Origin: Jackrogersella multiformis
Taxonomy: Eukaryota > Ascomycota > Sordariomycetes > Xylariales > Hypoxylaceae
Length of the DNA stretch: 64,000 nt
NCBI GenBank assembly: GCA_902806575.1
Contig: CADCXD010000003.1
Location: 124,001 to 188,000 of the forward strand
Reading direction: 5' to 3'
A model generated the notes under the pieces. The model had not been told where the DNA came from and made no database searches. It worked only from the letters and a program-made list of their open reading frames with translations. Position 1 is the first letter of the stretch. Each line of letters opens with the position of its first letter. A program made the position numbers and the translations under genes. Below, one piece after another: positions 22,136-33,598 of the stretch.

Positions 22136-23530
22136 ATGTCGATTTTAATTATCGTGTTGGCTTCCTTAAGCCTACTAGCTGTTGCTGTATGGACATGGAA
22201 TCATCGTACGAAGGAAGCAAGATATATGGTAAAATCTACTCAATACCTAATTAGAAAATTACCAATCTGATACCACACAGGAAGCCACTGATACGTCTCT
22301 TAAAAATGATGACCAAATATATCTACACAAACCTATCGTCAACCCCCTGACCGAGTTCGACTGGGAGACCACGAAGCCGCATCAGTTTCGACCATTCAAG
22401 CCAATATACTACATAACTATGGGTATGTAAAGGTTCTTTTCAACTTTCCTATGTAGCCGGAATCTATTAACAAGTCTACGATAATAATACTACTCCGTAG
22501 CACTCAAGTCGACAAATCCGACAGACCTCATCATAATAGACCGCAACTATTTACCTCGTCTGCAGGCACGTCGACTCGTCATGGAAAAGCACGAAAACCA
22601 TACTCTGGGCTGCCTACCGTCTGGTTCCGAAGCCGTTCAGGAGGTATACTCGTATCTTCTAGGGGAATATCTCCCCGCGAGATATCCTACCCTCTTCACA
22701 CGAGATGATAAATTCTTTCGAAACAGAGTCACAGGCAATTATCTCCCGCTCGTACCCCCCGATGACCCAATCACAGCGTTGCGGAGTCTCGGTCAGAATG
22801 TTGAAGATGACATGTTCTTCCTACGTGAGACGCCAGACGGGCATGAATGCACCGCCTTTGTGTGCTGTTGCCCTTCTGGATTCGACCCAGCGACCAAGTT
22901 AGGAAAACTACTCAAAGACATCCACGAGCCTGTACCGTCATATGAAAAGATCGGCCTGAGTATGGAGAGGTATTTCAGTCGTCTAGTGGTTGGTAAAAGT
23001 GCGTGTCGGGTTAACGTAAGTTGACTCTTGTACCTAGGTAGTCAAGTGTAACAATCTCGACTTGCTGATCCGAATGGTTAGTGGTCGGTGACAACGAACC
23101 CTGAACTGTTCAACGTCTCCGGCAATCACGTAAACGAAGGAGACCAAGTTGAAGAGAATATGGATGTGGACATCGAGAAGGTAAGTCCCTCGATATATAT
23201 AAGCATATGCCTAGATACCTATGTATAAGGCATATATACCTACCTAGGTAGGTATATATAGTAGTAACGAATACTGGACTAGCCACTGACGGCAAGTAGA
23301 CTCGAGTGAGGATGGAGTTACAGACGTTAACAAGGATGCCTAAGACGAGGGCCATACTGTTCTCCTTTAAGACCTATCTGTATCCTATCAAGGACATCAA
23401 GGCAGAGGGGATCGGTCCAGATCTTGCCGATGCCATCGAAGGACTGAAAACCGGAAACGCTCCTGGGATGTGGATTTATAAAGGAGGTATACGATGGGGC
23501 AAGAGCGTTTGCGAATACCTGAGATCATGA
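22136..23530 (+). CDS. heme-dependent oxidative N-demethylase-like (DUF3445)
   Basis: Five exons: 22136-22228, 22281-22422, 22501-23015, 23082-23180, 23300-23530 (359 residues). Residues 1-20 form a hydrophobic membrane anchor (MSILIIVLASLSLLAVAV), so the protein is probably membrane-bound with its catalytic part outside the bilayer. The rest matches the fungal DUF3445 family (PF11927), related to bacterial heme-dependent oxidative N-demethylase: FRPFKPIYYITMA near the start, LIIIDRNYLPRLQARR, then SEAVQEVYSYLLGEYLPARY, and the C-terminal LTRMPKTRAILFSFKTYL. Exon phases all agree. It lies on the PKS strand about 1.8 kb beyond the YdeI-like gene. Heme binding and PAS-like folding are known for the family; activity on the cluster product is inference. 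Fungal members often sit in metabolite clusters, but some do not. Confidence 0.8.
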
Positions 23531-24914
23531 TGTGCGAGGCCGACATTTATTGTGTAGATACTTCTCCAAGGTAATATATTTCACTTTTCATCCTTCATCG
23601 ACGACGGAGGCTTCGGTGGCCGAATATTTCAAAGATTATTAATTTATATACTACTATATATGACATGGTATGAGATAAATAATTATGGAACTGGGTAGAG
23701 GGAGGTATCAAAAACTTGTTTCTTTAATAATTACCTACCAGGTAGGTAAGTATATTTCATTATAAGGAGGTGAGATGATTAGGAGAGAATTGGGAATAAT
23801 CTACCAGGTACCTACCTTACCATATGTAGGTACGTACCTAGAGGTTAAGATATTTTCAGAGGTACCTAGGTACCTACGGCACCTTTCATGTACAGACGAA
23901 TGTGGAGAAAACAGGGATTTTATAATGACAGTAATTGGCCATCGTCCAATGAACTATCGAATAAGATAAAGCGTATCGATAAGTGCGATTAAAGAATCAA
24001 TACCTTAGGTACCTAATGTACAAATATACCTGGGTACCTAGGTACCTACCTAGATACCTAAGGGCTAGGTAACTTAGAGCGACCCCGTACATGCGACAAC
24101 GTTTGAACGTTTGAACCGCGCGATGCTAATGTCACCCGGGCACGGCAGCCCCGTCCTTGTGCATTTTGGTGCATTTATTTTGGCCGGGGCAATGACGATC
24201 CTTGCCTATCCCTGCCATTGCTGCTTTCAGAGAGGGATCCATGGACTAGGTATGGACCATGACCCGGGGATTAGAAACTTTTCCCATACCTAATCCTAAC
24301 TGTAATTCCAAACTGTAATAAACCTGACATTTCCATACAAGCCGTGCTATTAATTCCATAATAAAATCATATTTGCTGAGAGCCCTGGAGTAACGTTCGG
24401 TCTCGACTGGGAGAGAAGGGGAAAGGGAAAATAAGGAAAATTAAAGAATGAGATACCTACCTAGACTAAATTGCATTATTTCCGACAAGCCATCTACAAA
24501 CCTATTGATTTATTCGGCGGCGACGTTATCGCTATTCGAAGCTTCATCGACCGAGTCATTGCTACGACGCCAGGTATATCCATTAGGTACGAAACTCGAT
24601 AAACCCTTGATGGATATTTAATCTCCCGTTTTCGCAACAATCGATCCAACTTGTCGTATCCTTGGCTGTGTCGCAGTTACAAGTTATACCCAGACAACCA
24701 CAAACATCCAGTCTCTTCTTAGCATAGCCGTCGAATTCATTCATGAGCCATCGAACTCCGTTAGGCGCCGATCGCCATCCCGAGGCGTATTCTGCGGTTT
24801 CGGTCCACCCCTCAAACCCGCTGCTAAGCCAACAATACATCTTGGATCACCAATATACTGTACTCGGCGTCTTGGAGGGAGCGGGCGGCGCTGAAGAAAG
24901 GGCCGTAGAGGGAT
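23531..24914. other. intergenic, likely right border of the cluster
   Basis: About 1.4 kb with dense TACCTAGGTA palindromes (23806-23830, 23860-23878, 24005-24060) and no recognisable gene; short frames here translate as low complexity. It separates the cluster-like genes from the kinase and the housekeeping block. Confidence 0.5.
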
Positions 24915-27851
24915 ATGCAGACGAACAAAGCTAAAGCGGAGGCGCTGGGACGGAAGGCGAAGGTTAGTTCAGCACTGATGCGGTGTGCTAAGAAAGAAAG
25001 CCTAGATGCTGACGGCTGTGTGTGCGCGTATCTAGCTCGCCAGCTCATATCAGGAGCTACTTGAGTAAGTCCGAGTCTTGATCTGGTTTTATACCTACCT
25101 ACCTACCTACCTAAGGTTACCTACCTACCTAGGTAGGTATCGGGACTCTCTACGAGCTTCGGCGCTGACATATCCTGCCCCTGACAGCGAATTCTCGAAT
25201 AAGGACCTGAAGAATGTCGGGAACTACACCTTAGGGAAACTGATAGGGAAGGGTTCCTTTGGAAAGGTTTATCTCGCAACCCACAAGCTCACAAATGGCT
25301 CCAAGGTTGGTTCTGCCTGGTCTTCTGAGCTTCTGCTCGATCTTCCTTAGAAATCGCTCCTAATCGAGACAGGTCGTCCTCAAGTCAGCCAACAAGGATG
25401 ACGCCAATCTCGCTCGAGAGATTCACCACCACCGTCAATTTGTCCATCCCCACATAGCGCGCCTGTACGAGATCATAGTTACCGAGACTCTGGTGTGGCT
25501 TGTCTTGGAGTATTGCCCAGGTACGCTGTAATTCATGATACGATGTAGGTCTGGACCATCGTTGACCGCTTCCAGGTGACGAGCTCTATAACTATCTCCT
25601 CAAGCATGGTCCCCTACCATCTGAAAAGGTCCAAAGGATATTCACGCAGCTCGTCGGTGCCGTTTCCTACGTACACCAGCAGTCTTGCGTCCATCGCGAT
25701 TTAAAACTCGAAAATATCTTGCTCGACAAGCACGAGAACGTCAAGTTGGTCGATTTCGGATTCACGCGCGAATACGAAGGCAAATCCAACTATCTACAGA
25801 CGTTCTGCGGCACAATATGCTACTCGGCGCCGGAGATGTTGAAGGGGGAAAAATATGCCGGCGAAAAAATTGACGTGTGGAGCTTAGGTGTCATTCTGTA
25901 TGCTCTCCTATGTGGTGAGCTGCCGTTCGACGACGATGACGACAATATTACGCGGTCTAAGATCCTCTCGGAGGAGCCAAAATATCCAGAACATCTTCCG
26001 TCTGACGCGATTGCGTTGATTAAGCTTCTCCTCTCGAAACGGCCACTGCTGAGGCCTACGCTTCCTGAGATACTTTCCCATGTTTTCCTAGCCGAACATG
26101 CTCCTCAGCAACAAGCAATTCTCAAGCTACATCAGCCCCCTCCATTTACGACATATATCGAGAAGGATTGCTTACAAAGAATGCGTAGCGCTGGTGTGGA
26201 TATTGATGCTGTCATCGAGAGCGTTCTATCCCAGCGTTGTGATGCGCTGGCTGGCTGGTGGACATTGTTACTAGAGAAAGAAGAGAGGAAAGCTCGCCGG
26301 CGCGAGAGAAGAAGGAAGGACAAGGAGGCCGAGAATCGGAGTTCGCGTCGTTTCTCGGCAGCGTCCAGCAAGCTCGAACGCATGGCACCAATTCTCGATG
26401 AAGATCCCAGCGGCTCTGGTTTTTTAGGGGAGCTACCCTTGCCTAGAGCAAGAGGCCGTGCGGAAAGGAGGAGTGCTCCATATGCTGACTTTCAAATTCC
26501 AGAGTTACCAAACTTACCCGAATCTGAGGTTAAGGGCCATTTGAGCCCTGATACCAGTATGCCGCCGCCTCCGGTTGACAAGGACTCGGTGCGGTCAGTC
26601 AGCTCGTCTCGACATCAGCGGCCGATACCGCCACCGAAGGAAGGTATTCTTCGAAGCGCGAGATCTAGAGGTTCGACGCTTCATCTTGTAACCACTTCGG
26701 ATGCACTAAAAGGAACTGAAGGGCCAGAGGTGACCCCTCCTCCGAAGGTCAGGAAGAAGCCATCCCAGGCGATCTTCGCCACATGGAAGAACTGGACTCA
26801 CTGGATTGTCGAGAGCACAAAACGACATAGGCCTAATAAGCGAGGAAGTATGTCCACACCTAACTTGGCCGCTAAAGATGGCCAGTCCGGTGCCAACAAA
26901 CACCCCAAAGACTCGAGTCCTCGGCCTCATACTTCCAAGTACCCGCACTCTTTGCAGGGCACCACTGCATCGAGCGGCGGGAACTCGCCGAGTTTACCCA
27001 ACGGAATCGCCAAAGGCGCCGGGGCTAGCAGTAAGGTGACCAGGAAGCCTATGCCCTCGCCGCTTTCGACGCCTACTAATCCGGGACCGCATCGCATACA
27101 ATCCGGTGCCTCATCTTACAAACGTCAATCTCTATCCCCAGTTCCGTTAACGCCGCGCTCTACGATGCGCCGTTCATCCACTGGTCTTCGGGGGCGGAAG
27201 TCTACTTCTTCTTCTCTGTCTTCCGTTAGAACAATGCCTCACCACCATCACTCGCACTCGAAGGCTAGCTCGACTAGTTCTACAGGGTCGGTGTCGACCA
27301 CGAAGACTCCTGGACGTTCACCGCATCACTCGGTAAAGGTGCTTCCAGCGACGCCAACCAGCACGTCATTCCCGTCTAACATCCGTCTCGTCCGTGGTCC
27401 AGCTCTCTCTCTAAACTTTAACGAAAACATGCCCTCGTCCAAATCTTCGGCCCAAAACCCTCCCGGGTCTCCTAATCCATTTTCATCAAATAACCCCTCA
27501 GTCCTATTCGCAAAGCGGAAGCGTAACTTGTTCAAGGGACCCATGCTCTCCATTGGAAACCCATCTCGCAGTGGTACCAACTCGGGTGGTCACAGTCGGA
27601 GCGCAAGCGCGAGCGGGCTTGGAAGAAGGAGCGGCGAGATCACGATTCAGGAAGAGGACGAGGAAGCAGAAGAAGCAATGGGTGATGTCGAGGCTGATGA
27701 CGACGTCGAGGAGGTGGATCAGTTCAGCCCGATCCCTCACGTCCCTGGAGAGAAGGTCGAAGAGATCTACGAAGGAGGAGAAGGGGAATCTAAAAATGCC
27801 GCACTTCATAGCGTTGAGGCTGGCGTAGCTGGTGACCGTGATAGGGGATGA
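24915..27851 (+). CDS. Ser/Thr kinase, YPL150W-like CAMKL family
   Basis: Exons: 24915-24962, 25036-25064, 25188-25305, 25373-25520, 25576-27851 (872 residues). The kinase domain spans about residues 40-290: glycine loop IGKGSFGKV, Lys in VVLKSA, catalytic HRDLKLEN, DFGF, and APEMLKGEKYAGEKIDVWSLG. A family-specific tail follows (LAEHAPQQQAILKLHQP, then LSQRCDALAGWW and a very basic KEERKARRRERRR run). The last 450 residues are Ser/Pro-rich and probably disordered, with an acidic C-terminus. This layout matches fungal orthologues of yeast YPL150W, a kinase with no firm function. A stop codon in frame just upstream of 24915 and phase agreement of the two tiny 5' exons (48 and 29 bases, giving LASSYQELLDEFSNKDLKN) support the start. 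Intron 2 carries long ACCT/AGGT arrays. Confidence 0.9.
25089..25141. repeat. inverted ACCT/AGGT microsatellite inside an intron
   Basis: Two runs of the ACCT tetramer, separated by AAGGTT, turn into AGGTAGGTA, so the strand of the repeat flips and the tract can fold on itself. It lies wholly inside kinase intron 2 (25065-25187), showing that this repeat class is tolerated in introns as well as between genes. Confidence 0.6.
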
Positions 27852-28731
27852 TTACTTGATACCCTGTGATAGCATGGATGCATTATACCAGAGCGGGTTG
27901 TTCTTTCAATACGTTTTGCCAGACGCATTATTACATAGATGCCTACCTAGTTGGTTTTTGTTTGTTTTCAGACTGCCCAGTGAGCAGCAGGACTTCGTAC
28001 AAACGCGGTTCGAATTGCAGTCTTGTTGTATGATTGGTATTTACTCTGTACAGGTTTTTTTTTTTTTTCGAAGGAAACGGGGATTATATACCAGATGGTG
28101 TAGGTCTTATAACGACCACCATCCTGATTAGTTCTAAGGCTATGTTATTAGAAGAAAGTTTGAAGGGTCCCAAATGTACACCCCAAGCAGCATATAATCA
28201 GTTCGAGATATAAGTACCTAGGTAGTCGCGACGAGACGTTAATTCTAATCGTAATGACTTCTACTTGAGAGGTCGGGAGTCCAAGGAGCCACGCGTTCGT
28301 ATCTTGACGATCGGTAATGAGCAGAATGGTATCGGCAGCATGTTGATGGTCATAAAAGGCTCTTGTTCTACCTGGTATAGTCCGTACACTGCTTTTATAA
28401 GCATAAAGGGCGATAAAATACCAACTAACTACCTATAGATACCTACCTAGGTAGGTAGGTAGGCTAAATTAATGAGAAGTCTCATAATAGCGAGGATGAT
28501 GAGGATGACGAAGCGAGGCAGGCTAACGAGGGCCAGCAGTGGAATTATGGTGACTGCTTAGGTATCTAGTCTATTATATGTCACCAATAATGGAATCACT
28601 TTTTCGATATATCTCGTAACCAACTGCATGAGTCTCGGCCAAGCTAGCTTTATAGATTGGCAGATATGGATTATACGTTAGACACTCTCTTCACTCTACC
28701 CCTATCAAGCAAGCCCAAGTAGAAAATTGGT
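27852..28731. other. intergenic between convergent genes
   Basis: Spacer between two convergent genes. It contains a T-tract at about 28050-28067 and a TACCTACCTAGGTAGGTAGGTAGG inverted array at about 28440-28463. No gene is seen. Confidence 0.5.
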
Positions 28732-29402
28732 TTAGTCGGACAGACTCGGATCTCCCGCTCGCACGAACCCAGTGAACTCCCCATCGTACAGCTTCTGCGA
28801 GTCCGTCAAAAGCCGAATTCGGTACTTGTTGGAGGCAGTATCAAGCAGATACGCCCACGTCGTAAAGTTGTTATACCCTAAGAATGTGCCGGCCTGCCGC
28901 GTCCCGTTCGGGTAGTAGTGCCAGTGCGGCTCAATCGGCGCGCCCCTGGGCACGTTCTTGACGAACACGAGGCCGTTGTACTCGTGGTAGATGAACTCCG
29001 ATATGCTCAGCGGCTGGTACGCACCGTTCAAATTCATGGCGAGCATCTCCGCGCCACCAAATACCTGGCATTGCACCTGGGGAACCGCCACGCCTGTTTG
29101 AGAGTTTATGCCCACCTATGTTGAATGTTAGTTAATCCTAGAAGAAAAACAATGGTATAGTGGTCACCGGTTCATACCCAGGCTGTGGCGATGGTCGGCT
29201 CGGACATGGTGACGTACGAGGCTCTGTTGCCGTCGATGTCAGTGCCAGTCGAGTCTGCGAATATGGTGAATGGCCCTGCAACGCTATTCATCTGGCGGTA
29301 GAACGGCCAGTTACTGCAGCTGAGTTCCTTGGGAACAACAGTGATATCAGGAAGGGCACTGACGGCGGCGACCACCGACAGTTTTAATAGGAGGGAGAAC
29401 AT
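28732..29402 (-). CDS. small secreted protein, unknown function
   Basis: Two exons, complement of 29178-29402 and 28732-29115, with a 62-base intron (GTATGA donor, CATAG acceptor), giving 202 residues. Residues 1-17 form a signal peptide (MFSLLLKLSVVAAVSALP) with cleavage likely near Ala15. The mature protein has two cysteines (one early in ELSCSNW, one in VQCQVFGG), possibly one disulfide, and Asn-x-Thr/Ser sequons. No known domain is recognised. I start at the Met at 29402 rather than the longer frame from 29489 because this Met begins the signal peptide. A TATA box lies about 100 bases upstream. It could be a cell-wall or apoplastic protein; the sequence does not say. Confidence 0.7.
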
Positions 29403-30804
29403 CGTGAGTACGAGCGAACGTAGTCCGGCTAGAAAACGTGGAAACGAGATTGGTGGTGAATCGGAAGAGACGCCATCGTGAATGTACACGACCTCTCGGC
29501 TCTTTTATACGCAAACTAGGTGTTCCGGAGAAGAATCAAATGCCAAAATGTGTGCCTGATGAGGATCGTGAGACTCCAATCTTGGTCACCGGCTAATAAG
29601 CCCAAGGGATTACTTTCCTAGACGAGATCTGGAATTAGACTACCAGTTAAAATTGGCCATGTAACGCCGTCCTTACGCCAAGATTCTACACGAGCCGCGT
29701 GCAGTATTTCGGGGGTCGTCGAAAGCTATAGGACATCCACATATCCTCGCATAAAATTATTAATTTACGGCGTAGCAGTTCAGCCCTTTGACGCTTAGAC
29801 GACTTGGGATTCCGCGTTCGCACGACTCGCCGTATGACTCCTTTTCATTAGCAACCTAAACCTATACCTACCTCTTGAGGCTCAATATATGACTCCATTT
29901 CTACGAGCGAATCCGCAGTCGAATAATGCAAGTCTAATGGTAATGGTCAACATAAGTCTCCCCAAGTTGACCCTTTCAATATAGACGGTTGCCTTTCCCG
30001 GGATCCGAGCCTTACAGCTTGATATCTCTGGATATTTTATGGCCAAAACCGCAAGATTAACCTTGGAAGGAGTTAGAAGTTTTGAGTCGTCTTCTTACCC
30101 CTTAAGCACAGGGATGTGTCACCCTGCTAACTTTTGTTCTCCCGCGAATACGTGCAAAGATTACCTACCTAGGTAGTTACACTTTTTGAGAAAGCGACGA
30201 GTATAGGAAGCTAGCGAAACTTGGTAATATAAGATCGTTGATTCGTTATGAGCAAACCAAGACTTGCATACATTAAGTAAGTTGTGACTAGGTGCCCATG
30301 TGCCTAAGCAAATATAAACTTCTACTATACCTAGGTACTTAGGCAGATCAAAGGGTCTTATAAGTCTGAGGCGTGAATAGGACTTCATATAGGTATGATT
30401 TAAAAAAACAAGACATGGACTGAGCATGCTTTTTTTAAGGCTTGCCTATTTATTAATGGATGATAGCGAGTATATATAAAGCTAGGGAGTAACCTAATTA
30501 TTATCGATTGTGTAGAAGGTGTATCCTTCCCCACCTAGGCAGTTAAAAAAGAAAGAAAGAAAGAAGCACATTACGTAATCCCGAGGTCCCCAACCCCCCA
30601 TAGACAATTTATTCTTTATTATTTACTCTTACTCTTATCTTTATTGGAGGAATTAAAGCTTTAACATCACATAACTACACTGGAAGCATCAACTCTAGAT
30701 CCTCACAATTGATGTTTAATGGGTAAATCTTAGGTTCGAGATCCTTTCAATTAGCATACTTAGGTACCTAGGTAGTTGCTGGAATCTCATTCTTTTTTCA
30801 AAAT
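29403..30804. other. divergent intergenic region
   Basis: About 1.4 kb between divergent genes for the secreted protein and the M20 peptidase. A TATAAAA box for the leftward gene lies at 29503-29509 (written TTTTATA on the plus strand). A GAAA microsatellite (GAAAGAAAGAAAGAA) lies at about 30549-30565 and a TACCTAGGTAG motif at about 30763-30774. No gene is seen. Confidence 0.5.
29503..29509 (-). promoter_or_regulatory. TATA box of secreted-protein gene
   Basis: TATAAAA on the minus strand, about 100 bases before the ATG at 29402. It supports that start and argues against the longer frame opening at 29489, which would leave the box nearly on top of the start codon. Confidence 0.4.
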
Positions 30805-32093
30805 ATGAAGCTCTCACCTTTCCACGTCTTGCTTCTTAGCAGCTCTCGAGCTCTGGGGTCCGAACTGCAGAAGTCTCTCAAGATAGCTTCGAACTCATTC
30901 GATGGACCACCTTCTTACCGAGACGACCTGGTCTCCTTGCATAAATCTCTAGTAGAGATTCCCTCAGTCTCCAACGACGAGAATGAGGTCGGCAAGTTTC
31001 TGGTGGATTACCTCACCGCGCGCGACTTTGTCGTCCAGCTCCAAGCCGTCCCTCCCTCGCCGAACGCCCCGGAGCCTAGTAAACCACGCTTCAATGTTCT
31101 TGCTTGGCCTGGCCCCAATCAACACTCTTCGCCGAAGGTACTCGTGTCAAGTCATATCGACACGGTCCCGCCCTTCATCCCCTACTCGCGAAACGGCTCC
31201 TCCCTTAGCGCCGACACCATGATTGCGGGTCGCGGTAGCGTAGACGCCAAGGCTAGTGTGGCGGCGCAGATCATCGCCTTACAGTCGCTATTGGACTCCG
31301 GTCGCATCGCTGACGGGAAAGATGCTATCATGCTTCTATATGTGGTGGGCGAGGAGACGTCGGGCGACGGGATGCGGTACTTCTCGGACACGCGCGGGAA
31401 GCTGGACCCTCCTCCGGACTTCAAGGCAGCTATCTTCGGCGAACCGACCGAGGGCCGCCTAGTCTGCGGTCACAAAGGTATATTTGGATGCACTATTACG
31501 GCAAAAGGGCGTGCGGGCCACAGCGGGTATCCGTGGTTGGGCAAGAGTGCGACGGAGTTACTGATGCGTGGGCTGGTACAGGTTTTGGATGCGGACCTGG
31601 GCAGCAGTGAGGAGTTTGGCAATACCACTGTCAACGTCGGTTTGCTTGAGGGTGGCGTTGCCGCAAACGTGATCCCCGAGAGGGCGACGGCTCGGCTTGC
31701 AGTTCGCGTTGCGATTGGACCTGAGCTGGACGGCGCTAAGATTGCTTCCAACCGGCTAGAGGAAGTGTTGCGGAGTGTAGATGAGGAGGCGTTCGAGTCC
31801 GACTGCAACTATGGGTATGGCGTTGTTATGTGCGATTGCGATGTCGAAGGTGTGCCCTGTCTATAATTCAACATGGTGAGCAGTCCGGGCTGACATCTGA
31901 TACAGGCTTTGAAACAACCACCGTAAACTACGGAACGGACATACACAACTTGGCCGGTAACCATACGCGGTATCTCTACGGACCCGGGACTATTTTCGTT
32001 GCTCACGGGCCGGACGAGGCGATTAAGCTTGGTGACTTAGAGACGGCGGTGGAAGATTACAAGAAGCTCATCCTGCATGCTCTCGAGAGCTAA
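30805..32093 (+). CDS. M20 family metallopeptidase
   Basis: Zinc-dependent amidohydrolase/peptidase of the M20 family (carboxypeptidase S / acetylornithine deacetylase fold). Exons 30805-31849 and 31906-32093 with a 56-base intron, 410 residues. Metal and catalytic signatures in order: SSHIDTVPP (His and catalytic Asp), GRGSVDAKAS (bridging Asp), GEETSGDG (catalytic Glu next to ligand Glu) and FGEPTEG. The dimerisation domain follows KGRAGHSGYP, and the last His ligand is probably in FVAHGPDE in exon 2. The N-terminus is hydrophobic and looks like a signal peptide, so secretion or vacuolar targeting is likely. Substrate cannot be fixed: fungal relatives are annotated as vacuolar carboxypeptidases or as ArgE-like deacetylases. 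Transcription converges with the methylthioribose-1-phosphate isomerase gene, under 200 bases apart. Confidence 0.9.
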
Positions 32094-32284
32094 GCGGTTT
32101 GTGTCTAGGCATTAAAGAGATTTGAGCCTGGCTCGCTGAATTTGTCCGTGCCTGCTAATTCTTACATCATAGGATGCCCGACTGGTGAGATGCCTTACTC
32201 TTAACCGTCGAGGTCACCCATTTTAATCGTTGAAAATCAGTTTCATATTTAGTTTTCCTTAACCATTCTCTTCGGTATCGACTC

Positions 32285-33598
32285 CTACTCCCCAACAACC
32301 TTCGCCCATCTTTCTGGCATGATACCTTTGAAGTCAAAAGTTCCATCTCCACCTTTAACCACGACGCCTCGTTCCGTGACTACAGCGTCGATTAGCTCTG
32401 CTGGTGTGACATCAAACGCAGGATTCCAGACGCCGATCCCTTGGTGCGCAGTTGCTACGCGCTCGGTGCGGCTGATGTCTGCTTTGCCGTCTTTCCCAAC
32501 CACAGCCCCGCTGATTTGCGTCAGCTCCTCTGGCTTTCGCTCCTCAATCTTTATTCCAGCGCCAGTCTCGGTTTGCAGATCTATACTTGTCGTCGGCGCT
32601 GCCACGATGAACTTTACTCCGTGGTATTTAGCCAATACAGCGAGGGTGTAAGTCCCTACCTTATTGGCAGTATCTCCGTTGCGCACAACTCGATCTGCGC
32701 CGACGATGACTGCAGCAATGTTATTCTCCGCCTTCTTAGTGGCGAACAAGGCTCCCGCCATCGAGTCTGTGATGAGCGTAGAAGGTATCCCCTCATATAC
32801 CAGCTCGAAGGCAGTGAGCCGGCTTCCTTGGTTATACGGCCGGGTCTCAGTGCAGAATGCGTGGTGCAGATGGCCACCTGAATACAAGGAGCGGATAACA
32901 CCAAGCGCCGTACCGTGACCGGATGTGGCGAGTGATCCCGTGTTGCAATGGGTCAAAACCGATACCTTGCCGTCGGTAGACTTGGTCGGTGCGTTCTCGA
33001 GCAGCCATTTGCTTCCGTGTTTGCCGATTAGGAGATTGGTTTCAGTGTCCTTACGGAAAATCTCTTCTGCGGCGGCGATGTAAGCATCGACAATCGCATC
33101 ACGTCCCACGGTGGCATTCTCCTTTCCGGATGCGTCGACGGACCGGATCGTATTCTTGAGATGTGAGATGGCATTAGTAAGATCTACGGCCGTCGGCCGC
33201 GACAGCTTGAGGTAATCTAGGCGCGAATCGATATAGGATATCGTTTCATCTATAGATGATGCCTCTACGTTGGGATTAGCTGCTGGGTGCCATTGACTAA
33301 GTGGCGACAATTATGGCGGTAAAACACTCACTGCAACTCCCGTTGTGCAGTTCGACTCCGTGACCTAACGCCGCTACGATGGCAATAGCTGGTGCGCCTG
33401 CAAGATTGATGAGCATATGACCGGATTTATATTGGTTCGGAATTAAGAAATCCTACCTCTAACTCTCATAGTCTTTATGCTGTCGAACGCCTCCTCGCTT
33501 GTCGAAACCTCATCATAGTGGTGCTCGTGAGGCAGTCTCAGTTGGTCGAGAACCTCCAACTTGCCCCGCGAATATCGAATAGCTTGAAGACCTGACAT
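32285..33598 (-). CDS. MRI1: methylthioribose-1-phosphate isomerase
   Basis: Methionine salvage enzyme that isomerises 5-methylthioribose-1-phosphate to 5-methylthioribulose-1-phosphate; cytosolic, eIF2B-like fold. Three exons on the minus strand: 33457-33598, 33332-33397, 32285-33282 (401 residues). Signatures: MRVRGAPAIAIVAALGHG at the N-terminus across intron 1; catalytic Cys in THCNTGSLATSGHGTALG; and catalytic Asp in IVGADRVVRNGDTANKVGT. The length matches the family. Intron 2 is tiny and ends in a tandem CAGCAG, so the exon 3 start could be 33282 or 33279 (one Ala more or less); both keep phase. It ends close to the convergent M20 gene. Confidence 0.93.

Noticed and set aside
24743..24934. 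Frame starting MSHRTPLGADRH as the kinase N-terminus
   Set aside because: Wrong frame to join the kinase domain; the ATG at 24915 with two short exons joins in phase and gives a family-like N-terminus.
25089..25141. Telomere-like or CRISPR-like repeat
   Set aside because: The unit is ACCT/AGGT, not TTAGGG, and there are no unique spacers; this is a eukaryotic microsatellite inside an intron.
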